Shown in pieces: positions 1 through 24,309 of a DNA stretch of 64,000 nt. Origin of the DNA: Gyrodactylus bullatarudis (taxonomy: Eukaryota > Platyhelminthes > Monogenea > Gyrodactylidea > Gyrodactylidae); assembly GCA_012064415.1 (NCBI GenBank), contig SSNU01000057.1, forward strand, positions 38,828 through 102,827, in the 5' to 3' direction. Both the position numbers and the translations under genes were made by a program. Under the pieces are notes generated by a model. The model saw only the letters and a program-made list of their open reading frames with translations, did not search any database and was not told where the DNA came from. The first letter of the stretch is position 1. Each line of letters opens with the position of its first letter.

Positions 1-1508
1 TATTTTTTATATTTCTTTTATGAAACCTTTTTTCGGAAATTGAATTTATTTATTGCCAACTTATCCAGATAACATTGAATTTATTTTGTATATCCTTGTA
101 CAGAACCTATCTATTTTTATTTATTTTGTTTATAATTAGTTTTAAATAAATATTGTCTAACAAAAAAAAAAGTTATTAAAAAGTGTAAGATATTTCGTGT
201 TACATATGTAACGTTTTGGAAAAGATAATTTTGTTGGATGATGAAATAATAAAGCCGAAATTTCCTTTCAAAAGCAAAAAAAAATCTATCTAATTACAAG
301 TGAACGTTTTATCCTTTGGATCTTTTGATTCATGATAGCATTTTACACAAAGACATAGCAGATGAGAAAAAATATTGATCAAATGAAAATTAAGAATTTG
401 TTTTAGGATTAATGCAAAATGTTCACATAAATCATGTCTCAATCAAACATTGGGTTAAGACATGTATGTTCTATACACCATCATAATCCTCTCAAGGAAC
501 TGGATTAGATTCTGAACCAAGTTTAAAATCGAAAATTAATAAAAATCTACGATTAGTACTCAATGAGTTGTTTTAAAGAAAATCTTTCATCCTACCCTGA
601 TAAATATCCTATGGAAGGCTGAATACTAGGGAAAGTTGGCCAAATTAGGTCGAGTGTGGCCGTATTGAATTATGAAAATCGAAAGAAATATAATTCCAAT
701 CATACCAAATACAATATACCTTCTTATAATTTTTCCTCTTCCGATTCGTCCCTGAAGATTTCTACAAATTCATTTTAATAACGTTTTTTCATTCCATTCA
801 AGTTATAGAGGAAAAAATACTCCATATAAATAGTCTAAATGATTGAATTTATTTCCTAGTAAATTCTTGATAGATTTCTTCTATTTGAGTTATTGCTGTT
901 TAAAATGATATTTTTTTCAAAATAACACTGCTTTCTGAAATCAACAATACTCTCATGACTCCTTTTAATAATGAAGGAATGAAATTCGCAACAAATGGAG
1001 ACGTCTATAATGATTACTGCCTCCATAAAAAGAATACATTACTAGTCTTAAGAGCTTCTATTAAACACAGCCCCAATTTTTTTAACCTCTTATTATAAGA
1101 AGATGTTTAAGAATTAATGATCTTCATGTTCTAGTTGTTGTATCAAGAAGGTATTTGGAGATTTGTGAATTTACGAAAATATTTAAAATGGATGAAAATG
1201 ATTTGAAAAATTTACGAAATTCATCCATAGAAAAGGAACTCCAGGCGTGAGCCAATATAGCTACTTCAGGATCATCTTTATAGGCCACCTCACGTTAAAG
1301 ATAGATAAAATTTTGAATAGATGCAAAAGATACTTTGCATTTCTTGTTAACAACAAGTTAATCGGAAGATAGGAATTAATGAATTTCACAAAATTTCCAA
1401 TTTTTCATCAGGAAATTGAATTAAATCAAGATTTTCTGAAAAATAGATCCTGAGGCCCGCGTTCACCTTTGAAGAAGAAATATAAAAAAATCGATTTCTA
1501 TAAAAATA
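1..1508. other. Presumed TRPA intron, no gene seen
   Basis: A+T-rich sequence with frequent stops in all frames. It most likely belongs to the TRPA intron that follows the S1 exon. I see no exon, RNA gene or structured repeat here. Confidence 0.4.
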
Positions 1509-1736
1509 ATGCCAATGAAATCTCGAGTTAGCGCCAAATTCCCTTTTTATGTGGATGAGAAATCAAGTGACAAAAACGAGAAATCAACGGAAGTTGATAA
1601 TCAAATCAAATCTCAACCCATAATTAGCACATCTAAAACAGTATCCAATGCAATCTGCAAAACAAGCAGAAAGAGGAGAAGAGAAAGTGGACAGTTACCA
1701 ATTGATCCCTACATAAAAAGAAGACCGAACACGTAA
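1509..1736 (+). other. Short basic open frame upstream of hammerhead copy A
   Basis: A 75-codon frame with a lysine/arginine patch (TSRKRRRES) and no recognised family, 104 bp upstream of the ribozyme. It could be part of the same element or a chance frame. Confidence 0.2.
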
Positions 1737-1840
1737 TTGCTCACAACAACAAGAGAATTGCCCACTCCCTCCCCAATCGCATTCTCAAACCAACCAATAA
1801 GAGGATACACTTTTGTTAATTAATTTAATATATAAATCAA

Positions 1841-1898
1841 GCCGGTGTAAGAGTCTGATGAGATCCGGCGAAATAAAAGCTTTATCACTAATTACTCG
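1841..1898 (+). ncRNA. Type I hammerhead ribozyme motif, copy A
   Basis: Core CTGATGA at 1855-1861, G/C closing pair of stem II (1862, 1869), GAA with A15.1 at 1870-1873, a 5-bp stem III with 3-nt loop (ATAAA/TTTAT), and TATC ending at 1886, the predicted cleavage position. ACT at 1887-1889 pairs with AGT 1852-1854, and after an internal loop GTAA 1847-1850 pairs with TTAC 1892-1895, closing stem I. All invariant core bases fit; activity is not shown. Confidence 0.7.
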
Positions 1899-2120
1899 TC
1901 TTATCTTCAAATCCTCAAAATGAGTTCCGACTCACCAACAAATTCAAATGTTTTCGAAGAAGCTCGGCATTACCTACTCCAGCAAAATTCCCTTTTTTTG
2001 AATTTTGAGTTTAAAAATTTTGTTGATTTGAAGTCAGAGAAAGATCAAATTTTGATTATTCGAATCACAAAGATTGATAAGAAACTGATTATCAACATTA
2101 AAAGTTTGATGAACTCATAA
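1841..2120 (+). repeat. Hammerhead-bearing repeat, copy A, with short reading frame
   Basis: The ribozyme motif is followed 34 nt after its cleavage site by a 66-codon frame (ATG 1920, stop 2118-2120) starting MSSDSPTNSNVFEEARHYLL. The first 25 codons align with the frame in copy C and with the foldback copy at 5341-5474, and the differences fall largely at third codon positions. Hammerheads upstream of reading frames are known in Penelope-like retroelements and in retrozymes; which of these, if either, applies here is not clear. Confidence 0.55.
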
Positions 2121-2418
2121 TTTTCCAGGGATCTTGGATCATCAAAATTCCATTGCTTTTCAAGCAGTAAAAATAATGAAAAAACCAAAATTCGATTTTT
2201 AACCTGCAGAATTCTTATTTTCAGAATGGTTCTTAAAAATTTAAATCTTGCGCCAAATTTCAGTAAACCAACAGCATTTAATGTTTTTATAGATAAATTT
2301 TCTTGTAAATTACTTGAATGTTATGCAATAGAAATAACCCAGTGGAACTTTAAGAAGATATGCAATCTTCTATAGACTATAATTGGAATGTTAAATTTTA
2401 AAAAGTTTGATCACTCAC

Positions 2419-5400
2419 CATTCTGGCTTTTGTGTATAAGGAGGGGCACTGGACATGATAAAGTGTGACGATACAATTAGAAATATTATATAAAACACTA
2501 TATTTATTAGATACATAGCAAAACCGTGTTCATTCCATTTCATAATCATGAGAGCATCAGTCAACGAATGTTCTAGCAGTTCTTCCCGTTTATGAACCAC
2601 CTGTAAATGATAGATGAGTTAAATAGTTAAAAAATTCAGAGTTACCATCAAATTCAGGGGATGATTCTCTTTGATTTGGGTTTTGTCCATTGTATATGGT
2701 AGAGCACTTGCTTTGACATAGCCTTTTTCGTCATAGACACTACTGTGTTTTGGCTTAAAAAAGAATCAGAAAAACAAACTCATATACACATTGTACACTG
2801 GAGTTTATTAAAATTTCAAGACTAATTTTGATTTGCTTACTTTTGCTTCATTATTTTTGATGACAGTTGAAACTGCCTTTTTGTAATTCCTCTCCTGATT
2901 TCCCCAATCAGCAAAAGTGTCATCAATAATTTCAAAATTGTATTGAATTTCAAATTCAAATGAAGATGGATGAAGACCGTTAGTGGAGATGCATTTGTCA
3001 AAAACCTCTTTTGCCAATTCTATGGAATGAAAGGCCAAAGTTCAAATACTCATGCGATCATGATAAGATTAAATGCATGATTCATTCAATGAATTTCGTT
3101 GTTAAGAAAGACAAACAAATCCTTTGAACACATATATTGTCACCCTTGAGAATTAGTTTGTATTTAGTTTAAGAATAACGCAAAGTTTTTTATTAATTCT
3201 TTTCTTATTTTACGAAATATTTGTTCAACTAGACCATCTACTTTTATAGAGGCATAGAACAAATAAGAAGGCTATACATCCTACAGGAGAATGATGTTTA
3301 TCTAGGGTTAATAATTTAGATTGTGATGAAATTATCATCCGGAAGTAATCAGTTTTATGAATGCCAAAATAGTTGGATTCTCAACGCCAAAACAAATGCA
3401 AGACCCAATTTATGTTGGTATGATCTATAGGAGTTCAATTCTTTAATGAATCAAAAGTAAACTTTCTCTGAAGCTAACATGTTTCGATAGAATATAAGAC
3501 ATACTAGGCATTTGTCTAATCATTTTCCTAAGGGGGGTATCGTATCTGCCATCAGGATTAACAATTCTATTTTTCATAGTTGAGTAAAAGTGTCGGGGAT
3601 CTCTAATAATTTGCTGGCCGCATTCCCTAGAAGTGAATCAGCGAGTAAGGATATTTGAAAACTTGTGAGTTGTATGATTTACAGGTTACCATTATCGATA
3701 GCAATGTCCAAGGCATTTGAATCATTGTTGATGAGGATGTCGTTAGTTCTCACACGGAAACTTGGATTGGCTCCCTTCTGCAATAGTAAACTGACAGAAC
3801 GAGGATATCCATTTCTACATGCCCAATGTAATGGTGGAAGCTAAAATAGAGAGATGACTAAATAACCAAAGAAATATAAAGCTAATTAGCTGTTATAATT
3901 AATTAGATGAAGGACAAACTTTTCTATGATCCTTGATGTTTGGATCTAGACCCTTTTCTATGAGTAGTTTGATAACTTTTTCATGGCCATTTGCAGCAGC
4001 AATAGCTAGGCAGTCCATCTGTTCGGTGTTGGTAGCTTGTAGATTAGCATGATGATCTATCAGAACTGCCACAACATCAACATGACCCATTTTTGAGGCA
4101 ATATGAATGGGTGCATTTCCCTCATAATTGATCGTATTCAAAAAGTCTTTGGTGAAATTGCATAGAATATCGACAATCCTGTGGAAAAAAAAGTTGAAAC
4201 TCCAAACCTCACCAGAGAAATTTTCATTCGATAAAAATAAGTTTTCATCTTTAATCAGTTGTAATCTATCATTGGAATAAAAGGAATCTTTGGCTCAACA
4301 AACTATAGTTTATAATAAAAATAGCAGAATTCATAAAGTATAGCATTTGAAATGTACTGCTATTGAGTAATAATTTTGGAAATAATTTATTCGGTTAGGT
4401 AGGGCAGAATATTGCGTCCTAACGTTTGATCACTAGGGCCTCAAAAAATTATTTTTTCGTCTAATTTTACTCTAGATTAGAGCATCGCTTTGGTTCTTAA
4501 GATTTTTATTCAAAAGCAAGATTATATTCAGGCTACAATGATGAGCTTGAATATTTCAAAATAGCTAAAACTTTTCGGGAATATATCTAGATCAGGACAC
4601 ATAATTATATTTTGAGATATATTGTACTTAGCTAGCTGTCTGGCTCAGTGTGTATCCTACCCATTTTTTTGTAGGTGCAGAGTTCGAATCTTCTGCGCGG
4701 TAGAATTTGAAATTATTTTCTAGATTTATCATCTTAGAGTTTACCGCAAAACTTTTGCATTATTCAATTTGCCAGTGTATTCTGATTATCAAAGACCGTG
4801 TGAATCTTTCTATTTTGATGATTTTTTCAAGAAAAGCGGTACTCTACTCTAGACAAGGAATGGTTTAGTTTTGATAAACTGAAGAAAAAATCTTCTCCTA
4901 TACTAAATTGGTGTCTAGGTAATTTTTTGTACCATTTTTTAAATTAAGTCTTTGAATATAGCATTCCTCAACTAATTAAACGACCAATCACTATTTTTTG
5001 AGAATCAATAACTAAATAAAGCCTTTTAGATGGCATCTAGATCGAAGCTTTTGTATGCTGGAAAATATTCCTTTAGAATTTAAATTTTCAACCAAAAGGA
5101 TTTATTTTGTAAAATGTGCACTAAAATAGAAAAATATTTTTTTTGTATTGAGTATTTCTTATGAGGATAGGAAGAGCCCAGAAGATTAACATTTTGCAGA
5201 AAGTAGTGTCGGACTTCTTCAAAAAGATATTTTGTGACGACCAAGGAATCATCTAGAGGAATTTGAAGTCAAGTCAATATTTAATGATAAAGTTTATATT
5301 TCACCAGATCTTGTCAGACTAAATATTAAGCCAGTGTAATAGTCTGACAAGATCTGGTGAAATATAAACTTTATCACTAAATATTGACTTGACTTCAAAT

Positions 5401-8262
5401 TCCTCTAGATGATTCCTTGGTCGTCACAAAATATCTTTTTGAAGAAGTCCGACACTACTTTCTGCAAAATGTTAAAACAGCAATACTCTCGTCGATGACG
5501 AGTCGTCATGCTCTCTTGATTTCAATATTAACGTTAATATGCATGATATTTATGAATAAACATTCTGACCTGGGATTATTCTTGTAGCAGGAGATATGCA
5601 AGACTGTTTCCTCAGAATCATTCTTCAACACTGGATCAGCACCATGATCCAAGAGAATGTTTAAAATTTCCACATTTCCCAGTGAAGCAGCTTTCATCAG
5701 AGGTGAATATTCCTCGAGGTTAACCTTGTTCAGAATTGTCCGAATATTTGGAATTGTCAAAATATTCTACAAAGTAAAAATGTCCACAAAGCCTACCATG
5801 AGAAATTCAACAGAGTTATACTCGGCAGCTAGGAATACGACATTCCTCGATAGTCTATCTTCAACATCAAAAGAACATTTATTCTCGACTAGAATATTAA
5901 CTGCCTCATGAAAGTTGTATTTGGCAGCCAAGAGGATGGGAGTGAAGCCATTTTTTGTCATTAGTTCAATATTTGCCTTATTGTTGAGTAACAAACTGTA
6001 ATGAATGAAACAAATCGTATTTATGTTTTACAAATAGGATCTTTCGAATAAAAATTAAACCAATTAATTGTGTACCAAATCAAGGAGCTATTACCATATT
6101 AGCCTGTACATTTTGACTCATCTTCTTATCTGAAAACTAAACTTTTTGAACGTTTGAAATAGTTAAAAACCATTCATTCTATCTAAAATTTGACTGAATT
6201 AAACAAGCAAAAAATACAATACCGTTTTGAAAGAAATAAAAAGATGATACCAGATTTTTCAGAATTTACAATAATTATTGGTTAGATATTTTATTCATTA
6301 GCATCCCTATGTCTGGCTTAGGATCAGATAAGGGGTTCTAGAACATTTTTCTAATAAATAAATGATTTTTTGGTTCCATTTACTCCATTTACAAATTTTC
6401 AAAAAATATGATCTGGATTTCTCGATCAAATCACTTGTGATCTGGTACACTGATTTTCATGCCATGATTATTTATGAAATCTATATTCTTTTATCTTTCG
6501 AACAAGACCATTCGAAGCTTGAGTGAACGTAAAATTGATTCACACCATTTTAATATGTCATCTGAAATTGATCTGTCACTTACAAGTAGACCTACATAGA
6601 ATAGGGTTTTTAGAGTGCCTTTTAAGGGAAACTTTAATGTTTTTATGAAAAAGGACATTGTCTTTTGTATTAATTGATACTTTCAATCTCTCGAACACCT
6701 CTCTGATCCTCAAAATAAAGCTTTAAAACTCAATTTCTCACACTTCTAAGCTTTACCCTTGAAAGCATGAGTTAAATGGAAGACTAAATATACCAAGGAA
6801 TTTTTTGTAAAATTTTGATATATGTATATTTTTCGCGATATATTACCCCCCAGTTTCTTCGGACTGGAGTGGAAATGGGTTTCGCAATTGACTGTAATCG
6901 AAATATTTATTCGAGACATTTATTATTATTATTTAAAAAAAAATGCTGAATAGACTCACTTTACAACCTCAAGATTTTTATATTGAATAGCATAGTGAAT
7001 AGGGGTAGAGCCATCCTTATTCTGGACTGAAATATTGACATTATTAAAGATTAATTCTCCACAAATAGTTTTAAACCCTTTTTTCGCGGCAATATGCAAT
7101 GGAGTTTCTCCGATACGATTTATCTTTTATTAAATAATATTAATTTAACATCTATAGAGTTTTATAGCTTAAACTTACCAGTTCAAGATGAGATTGATGA
7201 TAAAATGTAAACTGAATGCATTCAAAGTTTCCATTCAGTATTGCATAGTGAATTGGAGACATTCCTTCGATGTCTGGGGCAACGATTAGTTCCTCTAAAG
7301 TTTTCTGGCCAAATTTCTTCTCTATACTAAAATATAAATATTCAGCAACTTTCCAATTGCCATTCTTAATTGCTAGAGAAAACTTGAGAAAATTTTTAAG
7401 TTAACCTAAAAGTTGTAATGCTCTTGGTACATACGGGTGTGTTTCGAGAAATATCTGACGAAATTATATCAGCTCCATATCTCAAGAGTAATTTAACCAT
7501 ATGAAGATTATCATTTTGAGCTGCATAATGCAAAGGGGTCATTTGATATTTATCAAGACCAAATAAAGACATGGAACTTTTCAAAATTTCATTTGCAGCG
7601 AAAAGATTATCTCTAATAACGGCGTAATGAAGCGGAGTTTGCCCATTCTGGTCTGTTTCATTGACTTTAGCGCCTTTTTCGATCAAAAATTTAACTAATG
7701 CATCTTCGCCTGCAATAATCTTTTCAAGTTCATGGTCGTAACTGTCAGCTAATTTAGAAACTTTGGGTTTTTTAATAAAAATACAAAACTCATCTGGTCC
7801 CATGTATTGCTTTTTGTCTTGATCTTCAACAAAAACGTTTTTAAATTCTTTGCTCACACTTTTCTTCTCCTTTTCCTCTTTCATAAGTTGGTTTTCTAAA
7901 ATTTTTGAGGTTAGTGTTGGCAAATATTTCGCTGCAAAATGCAATGGACTTAATCCTCTTTTATTTTTATGGTTAATGCTATTTTTGTCGAGCTCATACA
8001 TAATTTTAACGCAGTTCATATTATTGAAACGAGCCGCATAATGCACAGGCGCGAGCATAAATTCATCTTCAGCACAAATTGAATGCTTCAAAGTCGGGTT
8101 TAGTCTGACAAGTTCTTGGATATTTTCAGCTTCACCTTGCATGCTAAAGTCAATTAATTTCTGAAACAGCTCATTGTAGAAAAGAGAGCTATTTTCATCT
8201 TCGTCATCAGAATGCAGTTTATTTATCTTCAAAAAGTTCTCCTTCTCTATATTTTCTGTCAT
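2419..8262 (-). CDS. TRPA1: TRPA-family cation channel, N-terminal ankyrin region through S1 (3' part outside window)
   Basis: Eleven exons join in frame: 8262-7435, 7382-7179, 7123-6960, 5995-5797, 5766-5570, 4178-3920, 3840-3683, 3626-3505, 3019-2841, 2753-2646, 2600-2419 (866 codons so far). The product is a long run of ankyrin repeats (TPLHYAA, SPLHFAA, TPIHYAI and similar), then a linker (DTPLRKMIRQMP, LAKEVFDKC, HPLNLM) and the pre-S1/S1 block (KREELLEHSLTDALMIMKW, then a hydrophobic helix), the order expected of TRPA channels. These channels are membrane sensors of temperature or chemicals. The exon at 2419 ends in phase 2 at a good GTGAGT donor and I found no S2-S6 exon between 1 and 2418, so the pore lies past the left edge. 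The ATG at 8262 is the first Met of the open frame, 201 bp from the divergent kinase start. Painless or pyrexia-type paralogues are alternatives to TRPA1 itself. Confidence 0.85.
4633..4703 (+). repeat. tRNA-like sequence (SINE head or tRNA pseudogene)
   Basis: An A-box-like TGGCTCAGTG (4641-4650) and a B-box-like AGTTCGAATC (4681-4690) are spaced as in a tRNA, but the flanking arms do not form a convincing acceptor stem. It lies in a TRPA intron and no tail was identified. Confidence 0.4.
5187..5474. repeat. Foldback repeat with hammerhead-like core in each arm, copy B
   Basis: Arms 5187-5321 and 5340-5474 are reverse complements with about one mismatch in 134 bp, separated by an 18-bp loop. 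The right arm aligns over its full length with hammerhead copy A: a degenerate core (CTGACAA, GAAA, TTATC) and the EEVRHY coding segment. It lies in a TRPA intron and any transcript would form a long perfect hairpin. Confidence 0.75.
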
Positions 8263-8463
8263 TATAAGTTAAAAACTTCGAGTCAAAATAATTAATTTAA
8301 ATTGAAAAAATTAGGATTGCTTTATAAAAACAACAGAATTTATAAACCTACTAACCTTTTAATGAGCTGTGAGTAGTTATATTTTGTTTAGTACTATTTT
8401 AAATATTTTATCACTCGGAAAATAATCAATGTTAAAAATCTAATATAAAGATTATATTAATAA
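8263..8463. promoter_or_regulatory. Divergent spacer between TRPA and Src-like kinase starts
   Basis: Only 201 bp separate the two opposite start codons, so both 5' UTRs and core promoters must lie here unless there are unseen non-coding upstream exons. The stretch is very A+T-rich and I see no clear TATA or initiator element. Shared regulation is an inference from spacing only. Confidence 0.4.
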
Positions 8464-21873
<13,410 letters not shown>

Positions 21874-22572
21874 TATGGAACATTATTATCTATCTACAAG
21901 GAGAGATGAAGAAAAATTTACGACAAATTGTCGTTGACAATCCATGCTCAAAAGATTCATTGTTTTCTTATCATTTGATTACCTCAAATGAGATTTTTTT
22001 CTATTCCAATATGATTCAAAGTTTATTTTACAAATTGTTACCCTTTTTAGGCTACTATTTACTATTCAATTTTCTTTAGGCCTTATTCAATTTCGAACTA
22101 TTCTTTTCCATAGAAAAATTATTATGAATTTCAACCTTATAAAGAAGAACAGAGTAATACCTTTTTTCTACATTCATATTACTGTAAATAATAATGAGCG
22201 AAAATTAATTTTTTATTCAATTTTACTCTTTTTTTTATTTTATAATTAATCTCTTTTAATTGATTTTATAGGCACTATCAAAATCGGTCTCGATCCATAC
22301 AGGCTCCAATACAGTGTAATCTTAAGAAATAATTTTTGAATCCTACATAATCGAAATCCTTAAAACGACTATTTTGAGTTTATGGGACTACTGTTGAGTA
22401 ATTATGCGTGTTATTAAATTAATAATATTAATGATATGAATTTTTTCTTAATTATTTTTAATTAAGAAATTCAAATTTAATTTTAGTAAGCAATTATTAA
22501 AATTTAAACAGATTGTGACTTCGCTAAAGAAAAAGTTGTTTTGTATTACTTAAAATTTGAAAATTTATTAAA
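21874..22572. other. Intergenic, kinase 3' end to probable mitochondrial protein gene
   Basis: About 700 bp holding the kinase 3' UTR and the promoter of the next gene. The frame at 21870-22079 directly follows the kinase stop and looks like UTR sequence rather than a gene. Confidence 0.4.
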
Positions 22573-24235
22573 ATGCTGCGATCTATAAGCTCGATTTTAT
22601 TTAAAAGGATATCATGCGTTAAATATTTCTCTTCTTCAAATGTCGCAAGTCATCAGCAAAAAGTTCCACACGTATATAACTTCCTCGAGGATATTTCCAA
22701 AAAAGATATAGATAGCAAAATGGTATTCGAAAATCACTTAAAAAAGATTATTGAAAATTCAAGTGATGAAAGTAGCATTATTCATTTTCTAAATTCTGCC
22801 AAACAAGTGTTGAATCTAGATTTAGATTCTGTCAAAGATGTACTCTCTAATTTTTATTCGACAAAAAATCAACGAATAAACTTTTGGATTATACAGAGCT
22901 ACTGCGATCAAGGTCAGGTCTCTAAGGCTATTGAGTACAAATCAAGCTTATCTGAAGATCGTATTAATTACTTTTTTCCTCTTCTCAATGGATACATTCA
23001 AGAAGGGTTTGTAAAATTTTCATATTTTTTTAGGTATGATAATGAACTAGTAGATTTGATTCAGTCAACAAAGCCAAAAGAGAATATTTTTAGTAATTTT
23101 GAAATACTCAAAGGTTATATTTGCTCAAAGAATCACGCCAAATTTATGGAAGAGCTACCTTTTTTTCTGGAACAAGCGAAAGAATATAGAAATCTTATTT
23201 TTACTCTCTTCCACTTGGTTGCAGAAAATTTTGACTATAAAGAGAGTGCTGAAAGTGTAAAATTAATGATGAAAGCAATTGAAAATCGAATTCCTCAAAT
23301 CACTTTCATCTGTACTATTTATAACTTATTGAACAAGGAAAAGTTTCGCTACGTTTACACACTCAATAAGAACTTTGGGTACAGAGCTTCAGATGAATAT
23401 TACAAAATAATAATGAATCACCCAAAAGTCATTGAAAATCCGCGAATTTTAATTAATTGTATGAACCTGAAGTTCCCACCAAATGTTTTGAATAAATTTT
23501 TCAAATCGATTAATAGTAAGTTAGAAATTTTTATATTTTGCTAGAAAAAAATCAAAATGTCTTGAAGTTCCTCGATTCCTATTTGAAAGACGACCAAATT
23601 CTAGAGAAATATATCAATTTTCTCACGCTTGATAAAAACTATCAGGGTTTAGTTGACCTAATTGGTTCTGTGAATGGATCAGATAAATATATTTATCCCT
23701 TTGTAATAACAGAACTTCGGGAAACTGGATTCGATATGAGCAAATTCATTCTTGATTTAGATAAAGTTAGTCAACATTTTTAAATTTATATCAACAGAAT
23801 TCCTCCAATAATCATTCAAAGGCATTCTTTATCACTCAATATCTCTGGTACATGTCTTTCCCTCAGTATATCACCTCTATCGTGACAGATTTCCTTGTCC
23901 AAGAAAAACTCTTTGTAAAGTCTATCAAATCAAAGTTTATTGTGAGGAATTATTTTTTTTATTTTTAAGGCCTCTATAATCTTTAGACGAGTAAATAATC
24001 TGGATCATCTGCGTAATGCAAAAAGAAGAATCAGGAAAATTCAGAATAGCTTGCCAGATGATTTAGCTGTAGAATTCTTGAATTCTTTGAAAACTTCTTA
24101 TGCAACATACAAAGAAAACTTGGACCCCAATCATTTTCTCAGACAACCCGATACGGTAAATCGAATAAGACTATTAATTTCTTATTTTTTTAGCTTACCG
24201 ATGATTTCTTTATCCACAAACCGAGAAGCTTATAG
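22573..24235 (+). CDS. Unidentified helical protein, probably mitochondrial
   Basis: Exons 22573-23006, 23034-23515, 23545-23765, 23798-23941, 23970-24155 and 24194-24235 give about 502 aa. If the 27-nt segment 23007-23033, which is in frame, is kept, the product is 511 aa; its GTTTGT start and polypyrimidine-TAG end look like an intron. The N-terminus (MLRSISSILFKRISCVKYF) is basic, Ser-rich and free of acids, as in a mitochondrial presequence. The remainder is a run of predicted amphipathic helices with repeated short hydrophobic pairs, loosely like the helical-repeat (PPR or LRPPRC-like) proteins of organelle RNA metabolism, but I recognise no diagnostic motif and do not assign a function. 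All introns are 27-38 nt. The stop lies 69 bp from the end of the convergent Ig gene. Confidence 0.7.
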
Positions 24236-24303
24236 CAGCTATATTTACAGCTGCAAAGGGCATGTTCATAAAAGAAATTTTTCATGTAACTAGTAAAAAT
24301 CTT

Positions 24304-24309
24304 TTTATT
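24304..24309 (-). terminator. Poly(A) signal overlapping the stop codon of the Ig gene
   Basis: On the minus strand the end reads CAA TAA AAAG, so the TAA stop is part of an AATAAA hexamer. This implies a 3' UTR of only some 10-30 nt unless a distal signal is used. Confidence 0.5.
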
